A DNA stretch of 64,000 bases from Chrysogorgia sp. JL179-B06 (taxonomy: Eukaryota > Cnidaria > Anthozoa > Scleralcyonacea > Chrysogorgiidae). Positions 1 through 11,376 of this stretch are shown piece by piece; the first letter of the stretch is position 1, and the number at the start of each line of letters is the position of its first letter. The DNA lies in the NCBI GenBank assembly GCA_035772405.1, contig JAYKKM010000263.1, positions 4,719,001 through 4,783,000 on the forward strand. Reading direction: 5' to 3'. Below the pieces are notes generated by a model. That model saw only the letters and a list, made by a program, of their open reading frames with translations, searched no databases and had not been told where the DNA came from. Position numbers and translations under genes: made by a program.

Positions 1-1158
1 TGAGGCTTGTGAATCAATCAGCTTTCCATTACTACGCAGTAAAACTTTGTCCAAGCGGGTTTGTAGGTCTTGCGGCAGAAAAAATAAGAAATGCTTTTGA
101 ACATTATAACTTTATTAAATCAGTTATTAACACATGCGAAAGAAGGAGACAGCCTAGTTCCACCAACCGATAACATTAATAGCCCTGATAGAATGAAGCG
201 ACATCTGACTACCAAACACCGTAACTCCAGAATGGGATTTGGCCAAGAAATTTCATAAACAAGATAACGTAGAAACCATCACTTATATACGTCTAGCCGT
301 AAGTCTATTTATTCTGAAACATCGAAGGAATTCTCCGAAGGCTCAGAGAGCACTGTTGAAACACCTGAATACAAGGACAAGGTAGAGATCACAATAATAG
401 CTGCTTCCCCTGCCGACTGATAATCACGCGCTCGCACGAACATCTGGTAAATTTACTAAATCCATAATAAAACTCTGCCAAATCCTGTTGGTAATACCAT
501 CAAAACATATTTTCCCAGCAGCTCCCTCGCTGCAACTTTTTGTTCCTGTTTTAATTTAAAGCTACGACCAGCAACGAACTGAAGATCAACACTGGTTTTT
601 CTAAAGTCGCCATTTTTAAATGTTTATTTCCTGACAGGAAACCCTGAATACTAATGAGTTGAGTTAGCCAATCAGAATTTAGCGTCCTCTGGTGGACGTA
701 GAAATCCAAAAACATGGGTCTTTCGTGCAGGCGTTTCATCCGCACTCACCCCAGACCCCGGCTCCCAATGCCTAAACGCCTGCTTCGCAGGCTAATCATG
801 GCACTGATATTGGCACGTGTGATGTAAATATTTCTCAATGCATCATGAATATAAATAGCAAGGACAAGTATAAAAAGATAAACGATTTAACAAACCATTA
901 AAATTCTCTTAAGTTTACACAAATAAAAGAATATGCAGAAATTCAGCTTATTAGAATCCCTTTTGTTATGTTTGTATAACCGCATTTCTTGTTTACATTC
1001 TGATGGCAGGCATTGTAATTATACAAAACGTTATGTTATCATTTTTTAATTCTACAATATTTGGTGCTTTCGATGACCTATATCTTGCCAGTAAAAATAT
1101 AAACAATTGGTCTATTTATACCAATTTATGGCTAACAACAATGTATTTATTTTAATAG
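1..1158. other. No gene recognised
   Basis: Only short open frames occur here and none resembles a family I know. The one marked structure is a perfect small hairpin at 778-792 (listed separately). The stretch ends at a clear splice acceptor at 1,158. Confidence 0.5.
778..792. repeat. Hairpin GCCTGC-TTC-GCAGGC
   Basis: A 6-bp perfect stem with a 3-base loop. The 15-mer CGCCTGCTTCGCAGG (777-791) also occurs inverted at about 15,008-15,022, in the leader just upstream of the integrase-type transposase start codon. This stretch may therefore be a relic of a related element's end. Confidence 0.45.
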
Positions 1159-1480
1159 CTCAGGAAACATCGACACCTTAAAAGGTAGAGAAAGCCTGCA
1201 TCCTCCTTTTCAATCAGAATCTCCCATACTGGGAAAGCAACCAGATGGAAATATCATGGAGACAGATGTCAACTTAAGTTTTACTGGGTCTGATGTACCA
1301 CTTGGTGAAAGGTACTGATTGTGGACAATAACCTTTCAAATAACTGTGTGGCCCTTTGCTGAGATGTCGGCAGAGTTTGCCAAGACCAGATACATTTGTT
1401 TATATCTGACATTGTTTATAGTTATACATTTTTTTTCATTTATCTTTTTTTTCCTTTTTTTTTTTATTCCCTAATACAAA

Positions 1481-2250
1481 ATGGCGTGTGGTAGTGTTAT
1501 TTTGAGCTCTTTGGCATTCCTCAGCATTTGTATTTTAATCCACTGGATTGGACTTTTAAACTATCAAGAATACACTGTATGTGGATATGATAATAAAGAA
1601 ATGAATATAAACGTGTATCGGCAAACGAAAGGTTTGCATTACCGGGTTGTAAATTCGATCGGTATTGTCTATGGCGGCGAGCAAGTTTTGAATGGAACTC
1701 TTTCACTAAAGACATCGGTAAGTGAGGGATGTATATATGGTGCCGCGACAGGATTTGTGGATTTTTCAAGGATTGAAAATAGTTGCTGACCATTTCTTGC
1801 GTACGGAATGCTATATTTTAAGGATGGTAACCCATTGCCGAAGTTTAAATTTGTTTGCTCCGCTGAACATGAACCAACTTATATTTGCATATGGATACAT
1901 GGCATTATTCTTCTACAATATCGGAGCGGAGAAAGCGTTTTTTAAAACGTAGGTGTACGTATTCATCGAACAATACTGCGACATACAATCCATCACTTAA
2001 CTCGCTAATCCTAATCTGTTGTGGTGATATTGAAACACAACCTGGTCCAACTTCACAGACGACTAAAGGAAATACAACAAAGACGAAATGCTGTGAATGT
2101 TCGAGAACTATTGCACGAACACACCGCTCAATCAAATGTGAAACCTGTAACCGGGATTATCATTAAATGCAGGAAGGTCTCTCCACAGGAATATATAAAC
2201 TACAAAACCTTATATACAAAAAACTGGTTGTGTTTGAACTGTTTGAATTA
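1481..2250 (+). pseudogene. LINE N-terminal region: leader, 2A-like motif, PHD finger
   Basis: The first open frame (1,481-1,789) starts Met-Ala-Cys and has a long hydrophobic stretch, like a signal or anchor sequence. After a frame change, a second frame carries a basic patch (RRKRFLKRR), a hydrophobic run and DIETQPGP at 2,026-2,049. That resembles the 2A consensus D-(V/I)-E-x-N-P-G-P, with Gln in place of Asn. Immediately downstream is a Cys/His-rich PHD-like finger (CCEC, then CETCNRDYH, then WLCLNC). A one-base deletion near 2,163 splits the finger. 2A-like sequences ahead of such domains are known from CR1-type elements; function here is inferred. Confidence 0.65.
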
Positions 2251-3336
2251 TGGTTGGAACGAACTTCCTTTTCATGAAGGTATTGATTATTATAATAGAA
2301 CGAGCGACCAAACAATAGCATTGTCATGCGACATACAAAGAAAAAATTTAAAACATAACCCCGACCTTATGTCTCTAAGGAAGTCTCATGGAAAGAAAAG
2401 TCTGCTACTACATCTTAATATCAACAGTATTCAGAATAAGTTCGAGGAGTTGAAGCTGATAAACGATGAATTGAAAGCAAATATAATTGTGCTCACAGAA
2501 TCAAAAATAGATTATTCGTATCCTGATGCCCAATTTGAAATGCAAAGTTACAAATTATTTCGAAACGATAGGGTCAAAGGTGGTGGAGGTATAATGGCGT
2601 ATGTACCAAACATATACGCTTCAAAACGGATAAAACTACGTAGAACCTATAACACCCTGGAGGCTTGGCAATTCGTGTGAATTTCAATCAAATAAGCGTG
2701 CTCGTTCTGGGTCTGTACAGACCGCCGAAAAACAAAGGAACTAATTACTTCAATGAATTGGAAAATGAGTTAAACGATATAGTTTCATGGGCCTTATCTC
2801 AATGTCAAACCATCATAATGGGGGATTTAAACCTTGACAGGTTAAAGAAAGATAAGAATGAGAATAAATTGTTAACAGATATTGAGGATACATTTGGTCT
2901 TGACTGTTTGATCAAAACAGCTAGAAGAGTAACTGTCTCTTCAAGCACTCTTTTGGATGTAATTATGACTAATAAACCAGACATGTTTAGCGCCAGTGGT
3001 GTACTACCTATTGGTATTAGTGATCATTCTCTGATATATGGATTCCTAAAAGAAGAAGTGAAGTTTTATCCAAACAAAGTGATATTCGCAAGATCTCTGA
3101 GAAAATTGGATACTACTAAGTTTTCCGGTGATCTTAAAGAATCAGAATGGTTATTGGAAGATACTACGCTATCAGCTGAAACACAATATACCCACTGGGA
3201 GGATACCCTTGTAAATGTCATGAACAAACATATTCCTTTAAAAAAGATGAGTGAGAAAAAGAGATGTACCTTATATTACAGCAGAATGGAAAGAGGCAAT
3301 ACGAAAAAAACGAAAGTATGCCAAACAATTCGCTAA
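2251..3336 (+). pseudogene. LINE APE-type endonuclease domain
   Basis: The domain covers two overlapping open frames (to 2,680, then from about 2,665). Visible motifs are LNINSIQNKF at the start, the TES metal-site motif in VLTESKID, LYRPP, the GDLN motif in MGDLNLD, and the terminal SDH motif in GISDHSLIYG. These are the expected blocks of the exonuclease-endonuclease-phosphatase fold that nicks target DNA for LINE integration. A frameshift near 2,665-2,680 divides the domain, so the protein cannot be made in one piece. After the SDH motif comes a linker leading to the reverse transcriptase. Confidence 0.85.
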
Positions 3337-3363
3337 ACTGAAAAATGGAATCGTGCTACCAAA

Positions 3364-5176
3364 TTGAGAAGGCAATCAATCAAAGCCTACTGGAAATCTG
3401 TGTCTGATGATCTCAAGAACAACCCGAAAGGATTCTATTCCATGTTCAAGCCTTTTATTAGCACAAACTATACAAATAATTCAAAATTGGACATCGCCAT
3501 TAATGACGGAGGTACAATAATAAATGACGAAAAGCAAGTTGCGAACATTTTAGTTAAATACTTTTCAACAATGGCTGATAATATTGGGGACCAAAAATCA
3601 CTCGCCATGAAGGAGTCAGATTGGGAACAACATCGCTGCGTTACTGATATCCGACAGATGTGGAATTCCTCTTTATGCTTCTCCTTCAAATTGTTGATGG
3701 AATTAGAGGTTCTAAGCTGTCTAAAAAATTTGAATCCTAATAAAGCCTGTGGATATGATCAGATACCAACACGAATTTTCAAATTGTTTGCAGAAGAACT
3801 TGCGCCATCTCTAACTACCATCTATAATTTGGCAATAAAAGAAAAGAATTGGCCGAAACAGTGGAAAAGAGGAGAGTAGATTCCGGCTTTTAAGAAGGAT
3901 GACCCATTGGAAGGAACGAACTATAGACCTATTACATTGCTTATAGTTGCCGATAAAGTCTTCGAGAAATTAATGTGAACACAATTAACAAGTTTCTTCG
4001 ACAAATGCCTGGACACCTTTATATCGGCGTGTCGGAAAAGATACAGTTGTGAAACTACTACTTTAAGACTCGGAGGATTGGAGAGAGGCGTTGGACAATG
4101 GGAACTCTGCTGGAATAATATCGACGGATATGAGTAAGGCATTTGATTCGATGCACTCCCCACTTCTTTTGACTAAATTGAAAGCTTATGGTTTATCTGA
4201 TGATGCCCTTGCACTACTACGTTCCTATTTTACTTCAAGAGAAAACCGAGTAAGGTTAGGAAGCACGTCCAGCGACTGGTACCCATATTGTAGGGGTTGT
4301 CCCCAAGGCTCGGCACTGGGTCCTCTGCTGTGGAATGTTTATCAGAATGATCTCTTCTATACTAAGATAGAATCACAACTTTCCACATATGCCGATGACC
4401 ATCAGCTATATTCAATTGAACACTCATTATCGGAAGCAGTTAGCCATGTCAACATGGATGCAAGTGTTATATCCAATTGGTATAAAGAATTTGTTGAAAG
4501 GAAATCCAAAGAAATATCAAGCGATGGTTATATCGAAAGAAGAACATGATGGATATGAGCTTAAGATTGATTCGCATGTAATCGAACAGTCATCAAATCT
4601 GGAATTACTTGGCATCACTATAGACAATCGGCTATCGTTTAGTGAACAAGTCTCAGTAATGTGTCGAAAGGTTGGAAAGAGTCCTGATGAGACTAAGAAA
4701 TCTTATTCCAGTGTCAGCCAAGCTTCACATTTATAAAACAGTAATATTACCACATTTGAAATACTGTTCCCTCGTATGGCATTTCTGTAAAGCTACAGAT
4801 GTAAGAAAAATAGAGAGAGTAAACGAGAGAGGATTACGTACTGTCTTCTGTGATTGGAAATTGTCCTATGATGTTCTTCTATTGGATAAAGCTGAAATGT
4901 CGTTTTTATATAACCAAAGACTGCAAGACATAGCGATCTTGATGTTTAAGGTCAAAAACAAATTACTCATTGTTTGAAACTAACACTTCATCATACAGCT
5001 TGCGGAATGCTGACTTTCGACAATCACAATTTCATTCAACACGCTTTGGTAGGCATTCAATCAAACATTTTGGACCAAAATTATGGTCCAAACTATCATT
5101 AGCAGAGAGGAGTATAACAACTATTGAGAACTTTAAGAAACTAATCAGAAAAAAAAGACTTGATACAATTAATTGA
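3364..5176 (+). pseudogene. LINE reverse transcriptase and C-terminal domain
   Basis: Reverse transcriptase blocks are spread over several frames: LNPNKACGYDQIPTRIFK (3,364-3,879), a short block with NYRPITL, then from 4,091 DMSKAFDS (first catalytic Asp), GCPQGSALGPLLWN, and the catalytic YADD at about 4,390. A stop at 3,877 and further frame changes near 3,980-4,090, 4,550 and 4,700 interrupt it. The C-terminal part (4,672-5,176) ends in the segment around FGPKLWSKL that typically closes CR1/Rex-type polyproteins. Catalytic residues are visible, but the chain is broken. Confidence 0.9.
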
Positions 5177-5869
5177 TAAAAATTGTAATGGACAATGTTA
5201 TCTTTGCTGTAATTAGCGTCGAAGCTATTCTTTTCGTTTTTTTTAATTTAAAATTTTTTTTAATTTCTCAAATTTTTTAATATTAAGAGCTTATGTTATA
5301 TTACAATTATTTAATATTATAGAAACTAGGTTAACATAGGATTGCTCTTTATTTGTAATACCTGGGTGCATCGATTAGTTTTAGTATAAGTTTAATTATT
5401 TGTATTTAATAACTGTAATTTTATACAGTATACAGTGTCCCCGATTAGTAGATCTTTGGTCGGCTAGAAGATTTTGACACTTTTAATAAAGTTGATAATA
5501 ATAATAATACAGATGTGTGTATCGATAATAGATTGCCAATACTTCTAATTGTATATGTCTAGTTCTACCATTGACCCACTTGATACTATGAATGCAACAA
5601 ATGTGTCAATATTTACCGATGATGAGGAGACTACCGATGAGAGCAGTTTGGAGGATAATCAGGTACAAGAATATATATTAGGATATATACATGAAGTTTC
5701 ACAGTAGCTACATATTATATATATATTATATATTTATATTTATTACTTTAGTTTAATAGAATACATTTCCTTTACAGCTTACACAACCTTACCAAATCAG
5801 TCATTGAAGATTTGAATGCTGAAAGACAAAGTGATTCAGAGTATGAAATCTTATGTGTTTGAAGAATTG

Positions 5870-6110
5870 TGTGGGTCTTATAATCATCCTTGCAAGTGGG
5901 AGCTTAACTGAATAACGAAAGACACATCTTGGCTTGATCAAGTCAAAGGGTTTTAAAGTCTGCTATTGTGTAACCCATGTCAAATCAGGGAGCTAAATTA
6001 TTTCCCAGGAAGGGTTAGTTTGGGGGCTTATCCAAACCTACCCTGTCAACAATCCCTATGGGCGAAAACTGGAGTACCTGAAGAAAACCCACAACGTTTA
6101 GTAGACTAAT
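5870..6110. repeat. Possible SINE-like 3' fragment
   Basis: The segment around 6,068-6,100 (GGAGTACCTGAAGAAAACCC) resembles the conserved 3' domain of some tRNA-derived SINEs, where a GGAG..CC.GGAG.AAACC pattern recurs. No A or B box was confirmed upstream, so this is a weak call. It lies between exons of the Kolobok-like gene. Confidence 0.25.
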
Positions 6111-6178
6111 TTCACTAAACTGCAACAAATAATTTTTCATTGATCAAATGATATTATATGCCTTTGTTATTTATATAG

Positions 6179-8205
6179 CTCCATGGATGATAATAGTGAT
6201 GGCGATTTTGAAGGTGATGTACCCAATGTCTGATGAACAACAGCCAGATATGGATGATGTACAGCAACCACAAATGGATGATTCACAGCAGTCATCTAGC
6301 ACTCCTCCAATTACCTTTGGTCCACATCAAAAACTCAGCAGAGGGGATGAAATGTATGCCATGAAAGTAGAATATAATATGGTGCAAGAAAGAAAATTTG
6401 TGTGCTATCTTATTTACTTCTTGCAGCATTTCAAGCCTCATGTCAGACACCTGGTGTACTGCCTTGCCCAATATTAAATATCACTTTGTCAGCATAACCC
6501 TTATTGTGAACTGTCTATGTTCATCAGGGCATAAATATAGATTTTGCTCATCCCACCAAGTCAATGAGATTTATGCCAGCAATCTCCAGGCAGTTGCTTC
6601 AATTATTCTATCTGGAAGTCAACCTATTACAGATTCCAACGGCTGTATTTGGTTCCAGAAATAAACGAGTGGTGGTCTTGGATGAGGGGTGAAATGATCA
6701 GGGAATTTTCTGGAAAAGATGTTCTTGTTGGTGTTGGTTCAATGGCTGGGTTCAATGCCAAGAATCTTTGCTACTTTATGATGGAGGTAGAGTCAAATTA
6801 TATTCTTGATATTGAAGTCTTGGATAAGAGGCATGTTGGCCTGATCTCCACAAATATGGAAAAAGAGGCAGTTCGTCGAAGTCTTGATCGAGTTACCAAA
6901 GAAATGAAAGTGGTTGAGCTGGTGACTGATGCATCCACTACTTGGTAAGTTATAAAATTGAAAAATTAAACTTGATAATCCCATCTTCATCTAGGATTTG
7001 AGGTAATATATTAAAATACGAGATGGATACTGATTTCCTTCGTGTTTTCTTGACGAATCGAGATATATAATACCCTAGATAGCACACATACAGTACAACT
7101 TGGTCTATTTATTTTATTGATGAAAATTACTTTTCAATTTCAGAATCCCAATATAAAGATAGAGTGCACAGCTTAGATGTGTGGCACAAGTCAAAAAATA
7201 TTTAAAAATGTCTGGCGAAGGTTTGTATATTAGACACACGATTCAGCATAGAAAACAACTTGAGGGCACTCAGATACTGCATACCCATCCCAACACATTA
7301 AGTCAAGTAGTATATAGTATTAATATCAACTTAAAAAGTAGCGTGATGTGCATTATAGTTGGGCAAACCAAAGGCGATACAAAATATTAAGGATTGGTCA
7401 TCTCATATCAGACATTTCTGGTACTGCTCCGGTGAATGCCGACAAGATGATGCCACCTCTCACGACGAAGCACTAAGACTTATGAAGGTATTTATTTGCT
7501 TAATTGTTTGTGCACTACTCAATAGAAATTCACCAACAAAGGTGGTTGTTAATTTATTTTTTTTTCATATTTGTTTAGGATAAATGGATTGGATTGCTGC
7601 ATCATATTTGCAATGAGAACCAGTGGCTTAGGGGTCAATGTGACCATGATGATGATAACCATGATGAAAGTCTCTCCTGGTTTGATCCTTGTGATAAAGA
7701 CTTCATCGAACTGCAAAAGGTCATTTTGAATCCAGACCTACTTGCCAGTTTCAAGTACTATACTCGTTTCAGGTTAGGTAAAAATGAATTGTCTGCTTTT
7801 CTTGTACTTTCACCAATTTTAGCCAATAATGTCATAATTTACATGTACCAAAACCAAGTGAAGTAAATGGAAGTTTTTGATATTTTAACTGTTGTAGGCA
7901 TACTGGTGGTATCGAGTGCGCAAACAGTCTTGGTTTAGACACGAAAGCGAATACCTTTCAAGTAAGTTTTTGTCCAGCAAAACGTTTTATATGGTCAAAT
8001 ATTAAATACCATATTACTGGGAAATATTTAAAATGGCAAATTTTTAGGTATCAAGCATACACAGCAAGGCGACAACTAACAGCCATAGACTGGAATTTCC
8101 ATCTTGGCCTTAAACAGATGACATCGCAGTCTGGTGAGGATATGGTGACAAGAACATATAACCTCAGAACCAGAAAGTGGGATATGAAAAAAGTGAAATG
8201 TGCAA
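6179..8205 (+). pseudogene. Kolobok-like DDE transposase, multi-exon
   Basis: Exons run from an acceptor at 6,178 with an acidic Gln/Asp-rich stretch (DEQQPDMDD), through a central block to donor TTG|GTAAGT at 6,944, then 7,143-, about 7,350-7,486, 7,579-7,770, 7,898-7,961 and 8,047-8,205. A plausible DDE triad is Asp in VELVTDAS (6,926), Asp in LDVWHKS (about 7,175) and Glu in RHTGGIE (split by the intron at 7,770-7,898). FWYC and CNENQW..GQC supply the Cys/His pattern of this family. Stops and shifts occur at about 6,230, 6,470 and 7,200. I recall such proteins as multi-copy in cnidarians and fish and attribute them to Kolobok; the superfamily name is inference. Confidence 0.65.
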
Positions 8206-8339
8206 AAGGTTATGAATATATCCCAGTGCTAATTTCGCATGTGTTCTTAGATTTTCTTTTGCATAGAATAGTATTTCAGGGTCGAAAGTGATCATCGATG
8301 TAAAAAAAATAGTATTTTGAAGTAAGTATTTTGAGCTCT

Positions 8340-8860
8340 GAAATCACTATTATTTAGGCCACAATTACTAAAAACGTGTTCCGAGTGAGCCCGCAATTTC
8401 AAAAGATAATATTGTTTGTGACGTTTGATGGTGAAGGCTTACATCCTACTGAAGATAAACTTGCAGCCATCTGTGATGCACCACGCTCAAGAGATGTTAC
8501 TGCGTTGAAATCATTGCTGGGACTTATGTTTTACTCTCGTTTTATGGCACATCATTCAACAGTCCTAGCACGACTTAACAGTATGTTGAAAAATAATTCG
8601 AGCTGGAAGTGAACTGCAACGCAAGAAGAACTCTTTTACTGAAGCCAAGCAACTCCTAATAAATTCCAAAACACTTGTACATTACGACTCACTGCCGCTC
8701 ATTCTGGTCTGTGATGCTTCCTCGTATGGGCTGGAGCTGTTCTTTCTCATGTGGTTAAGGGACAATATTGTACATGCAACAAAGGGTTATTTAAAAGAAA
8801 TAACACACACCTGCAATTAAGCAAGAACATAAGCTATTGTTTTAGTATTTCGTTCGAGAA
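8340..8860 (+). pseudogene. Ty3-like LTR-retroelement fragment (RT/RNase H junction)
   Basis: The frame at 8,376-8,612 carries the connection between reverse transcriptase and RNase H of Ty3-type pol genes: an EGLHPTEDKLAAI block followed by LKSLLGLMFYSRF. After a frame change it continues into an RNase H start with CDASSYG near 8,713-8,733. No LTR, protease or RT catalytic motif was seen, so only a short internal piece survives. Frameshifts and stops make it non-functional. Confidence 0.75.
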
Positions 8861-9059
8861 CCATGTCCCTTGATGACTGATTGAATTCCTCGCGGTAAAC
8901 TTTCGATCATTCGATCAATTGTCGCTATGTCAACGTCGTTGCAACAGCGAAAAACTCTTTCTTTAAATTTTGGAAATGATTTGTGTTCAATACTCAGCAA
9001 GTGGGAAATGTTCCTCTTTAGCAAGTGAAAAAGTCCCGAGAACGGGCAGGCAGGCGGTG

Positions 9060-9560
9060 TAGTTTGACCTCAATATCAGTAAGTGCTAACATAGCTTTTT
9101 TACTGGTTTGTCAGGACATATTGTAAAACGCGGACTCGACTGACACGAAAGAGGAAAAGAGCGGCTAATAAAAGCCAAGCGAATGGATGCCCATTGTATT
9201 TAGTCACACGACACAACATCAGTCAGTATTACAATAACCCACAACTTAACCAATTGGGCAAATCCAGTTCATTGCCAGAATGATGCAGCGCAACTGCATT
9301 CCTGTACAAGACACTGCCTCAATTCGTGAAGGTGATAGAGCTCATCAAACCAGCCAAAAACAAGAGCGTTTTCCTGCCAGACGGAAACTTGACCCCGGTA
9401 CATTTGTCTTTACAAGACTCTATTCCTTGACAGTTGAGTGATAACATTGTCAAACATCTTGTTGGTCTACCTTCATGTGAATTCGTACTAAATCCAAGCT
9501 AACTGCCCAACGACTTAATTCCATTTCTTCTGCTTGAACATTACCAGTTGAAATTAGGTA
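9060..9560 (+). pseudogene. Probable Ty3-like pol 3' remnant
   Basis: Short, frame-broken stretches (for example VFLPDGN..PVHLS near 9,367-9,405) look like the end of a Ty3-type integrase. Position and strand fit the RNase H fragment upstream. No integrase catalytic motif is visible, so this is a low-confidence extension of the same remnant. Confidence 0.35.
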
Positions 9561-9656
9561 TTACTTTTCCACAAAATCCATATTTGTAAGGATTTATGAA
9601 TTCTGAGATACTTTTCGAAAAATATTCAAGTTGGTCACAAATCTGTACAGATGTGG

Positions 9657-10061
9657 TATGGTGGACTAGGAGTGCCATTCACTTTTAAAACATTTTTTTG
9701 GTATATACTTCATGGTAACACTAGACCGGCTTTCCATCTGTCTTTTATACCCGTAACTCTAATCCTAACCATAACCCTAATAATAACCGTAAAATACGGT
9801 GGGAGACTGTGTATTGTTACCATGAAGTATAACCCATTTTTTAAGTATTGTTTACGTTTTTTTCTTTCTGTTTTAAAATAACAAAAAAATTTAAAAAAAT
9901 AAAAAAGCACGAAATAAAATAGTTTTATTTTCATATCAAAGTAAATATAAAAATATTTTAAAAAGCAATATAAATTTAATTTTTTTGTAATATTCAAAAA
10001 CGAAAGTAAATTTAAAATACCCTATGGCCTAGAAGTGCCACAATATACCATGATGCACTGC
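9657..10061 (+). repeat. Left terminal inverted repeat
   Basis: The inverted mate is 15,052-15,251. Both share TATGGTGGACTAGGAGTGCC at the outer edge and TATGGCCTAGAAGTGCC plus ACAATATACCATGATGCACTGC at the inner edge. The left arm is longer because it contains a 135-bp MITE and about 70 extra AT-rich bases. The outer and inner blocks themselves resemble each other (TATGG..CTAG.AGTGCCA), giving a subterminal direct repeat. Confidence 0.85.
9700..9834. mobile_element. 135-bp MITE inside left TIR
   Basis: The ends are inverted repeats of about 20 bp (TTATACTTCATGGTAACA in common), flanked by CATTTTTT on both sides, a candidate 8-bp duplication. The right TIR of the host element lacks this insert and reads straight through the target. 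The interior contains degenerate CCCTAA-type runs (about 9,760-9,790). Confidence 0.75.
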
Positions 10062-10115
10062 GTGCGTACCGAAAAGACAATCCTTATCTCTGGATTGTCT
10101 ATGCAATAATTAAAC

Positions 10116-11376
10116 ATGGCCACGGTGCAAAACAAAGAAACAAGACAGCTCAAACACTATCGAGGAATTAGTTGTTCAACGCTTAAGTTCCTTGGTATTA
10201 GGAAAAGCGCAAAACACTCGTGTAGGGGCAAGAGAGTTCATTGCATTTGGCTACGATGAAGTGACCATAACAAACATCAAGCAAGCGTGTACAGCACATT
10301 ATGGTAGTTTACTCGGCGATGACATGGAAGTAGACGTCTTGACAGGAGAACAAGGGCCTTCCTGTCAGTCAACGAAACATGTAAAAGATTTACGATTAAT
10401 TTACATCAGATTTATCAAGCGGGAAACATTTGATAGCACCAGTGTTATGAAATATGATGACGAGCTTGCAGACAGTGTGCACGTGCCTCCTGAAAAAAAT
10501 CCAAGAGAATTTTCATTTCCGACTCGTCCGGCTACGGTCAGGGACAGCATTTACGTGACAAAGAGGAGGTAGAGCTAGACAAGAAAGACAATGTATCTAA
10601 ATATCCGAAAAGCCTTTCGATAGCTGACATGTTGAAACTGGGTAAGGTAGTCAAAGAGTCGCCAGCAACAGTAATTGAAGTTTCAAACTTTTGTACATCC
10701 AGTATGTCATGGTCCAAGGTGACACAGAATGTAGAATTCATCATTGACAAAAACCATTGGGACAAGGTGTGTTTAGACAGGCTTTTAAAGCTTCTTGCTC
10801 GACGTCTTCGGATACTTTCAATGGTAAATCATGGGTGGTTAAAAAGTTTCTGCCGAAAACCCTTGAAACAGTTGAAGCTCTGGAACAAACTCCAGAAGAG
10901 CATGCCAGACGTGTTGTGCAAATGCATTGTTTAGCTCGTTATTTTGCACGGCAACTTGCAGAGCGGATTGCAAAGGAAAGTGCGACTGATGAATTTGGAG
11001 AAAGTTTTGTCTTTAAGAAAGTCTACCTTGGTGTCACCAACACTGGGGAAGTTGTCACAATTGAAGAGTTCATTGATGGCGAATTCACCAAATACGTTAA
11101 TAATACAGGATTTTTATGTTCCAGAAGACAATGTGATTGGTAAGAAATCAGAAACATTTGTACATTTCTCTTGTGAATAATCCAAAGGAAGGTTAATGGT
11201 GGTTGATATTCAAGGCAGCAATTTTATTTTGTATGATCCTGAGATTGCATCAAACCAAGCAGTTATTGATAATGTGCTGGTAATTTGAACGTTCTGGCAA
11301 TGTCAAATTTCAAATCCCAGCATAGGTGCAACAAGTTTTGCAAGTTATTACACTTGAATGACTTTTCTCGTTCCGA
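10116..11376 (+). pseudogene. Alpha-kinase domain gene (decayed), transposon cargo
   Basis: Starts with ATG at 10,116, 55 bp inside the left TIR; a one-base shift within about 40 bases moves to the frame open to 10,572. That N-terminal domain is unassigned (motif SLVLGKAQNTRVGAREF). A second frame (10,573-10,755) leads into the kinase: GQGVFRQAFKA (glycine-rich loop), WVVKKFLPKT (Lys), EEFIDGEFTKYVNN, then YVPEDNVIGKKSETF, LMVVDIQGSNFILYDPEIA (metal-binding Asp, VVDIQG) and a terminal CNKFCKLL zinc motif near 11,335. These are the ordered signatures of atypical MHCK/EF2K-type kinases. At least five frame changes or stops separate them, though some could be short introns. Confidence 0.85.

Larger units (their letters stand above)
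1440..5505 (+). mobile_element. CR1-like non-LTR retrotransposon (LINE)
   Basis: In order, the element has a hydrophobic leader ORF, a 2A-like motif with a PHD finger, an APE-type endonuclease, a reverse transcriptase, and a 3' end with a short TAA-repeat tail near 5,497-5,511. Protein order and motifs fit the CR1 clade in the broad sense; exact clade is inference. The coding region has at least six frame changes or stops, so this is a dead copy. It sits in an intron of the Kolobok-like gene. The 5' boundary is approximate (a T-rich tract precedes it), and I could not define a target-site duplication. Confidence 0.85.
1159..5662 (+). pseudogene. 5' exons of Kolobok-like gene, split by LINE insertion
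   Basis: Two acidic, Ser/Thr-rich exons are visible. The first (1,159-1,311) follows acceptor TTTTAATAG and ends at donor AAAG|GTACTG in phase 2. The second (5,563-5,662) starts after TCTAG and ends at CAG|GTACAAG. The split codon AG+T joins them without breaking the frame, and the whole LINE lies between them. A third candidate exon at 5,778 opens with an in-frame stop after ten codons, so decay is evident. They are assigned to the transposase gene at 6.2-8.2 kb by position and strand only; the N-terminal sequence is not diagnostic. Confidence 0.5.

Noticed and set aside
1521..1793. Minus-strand frame opposite the LINE leader
   Set aside because: Shadow of the plus-strand LINE ORF; no domain or repeat support.
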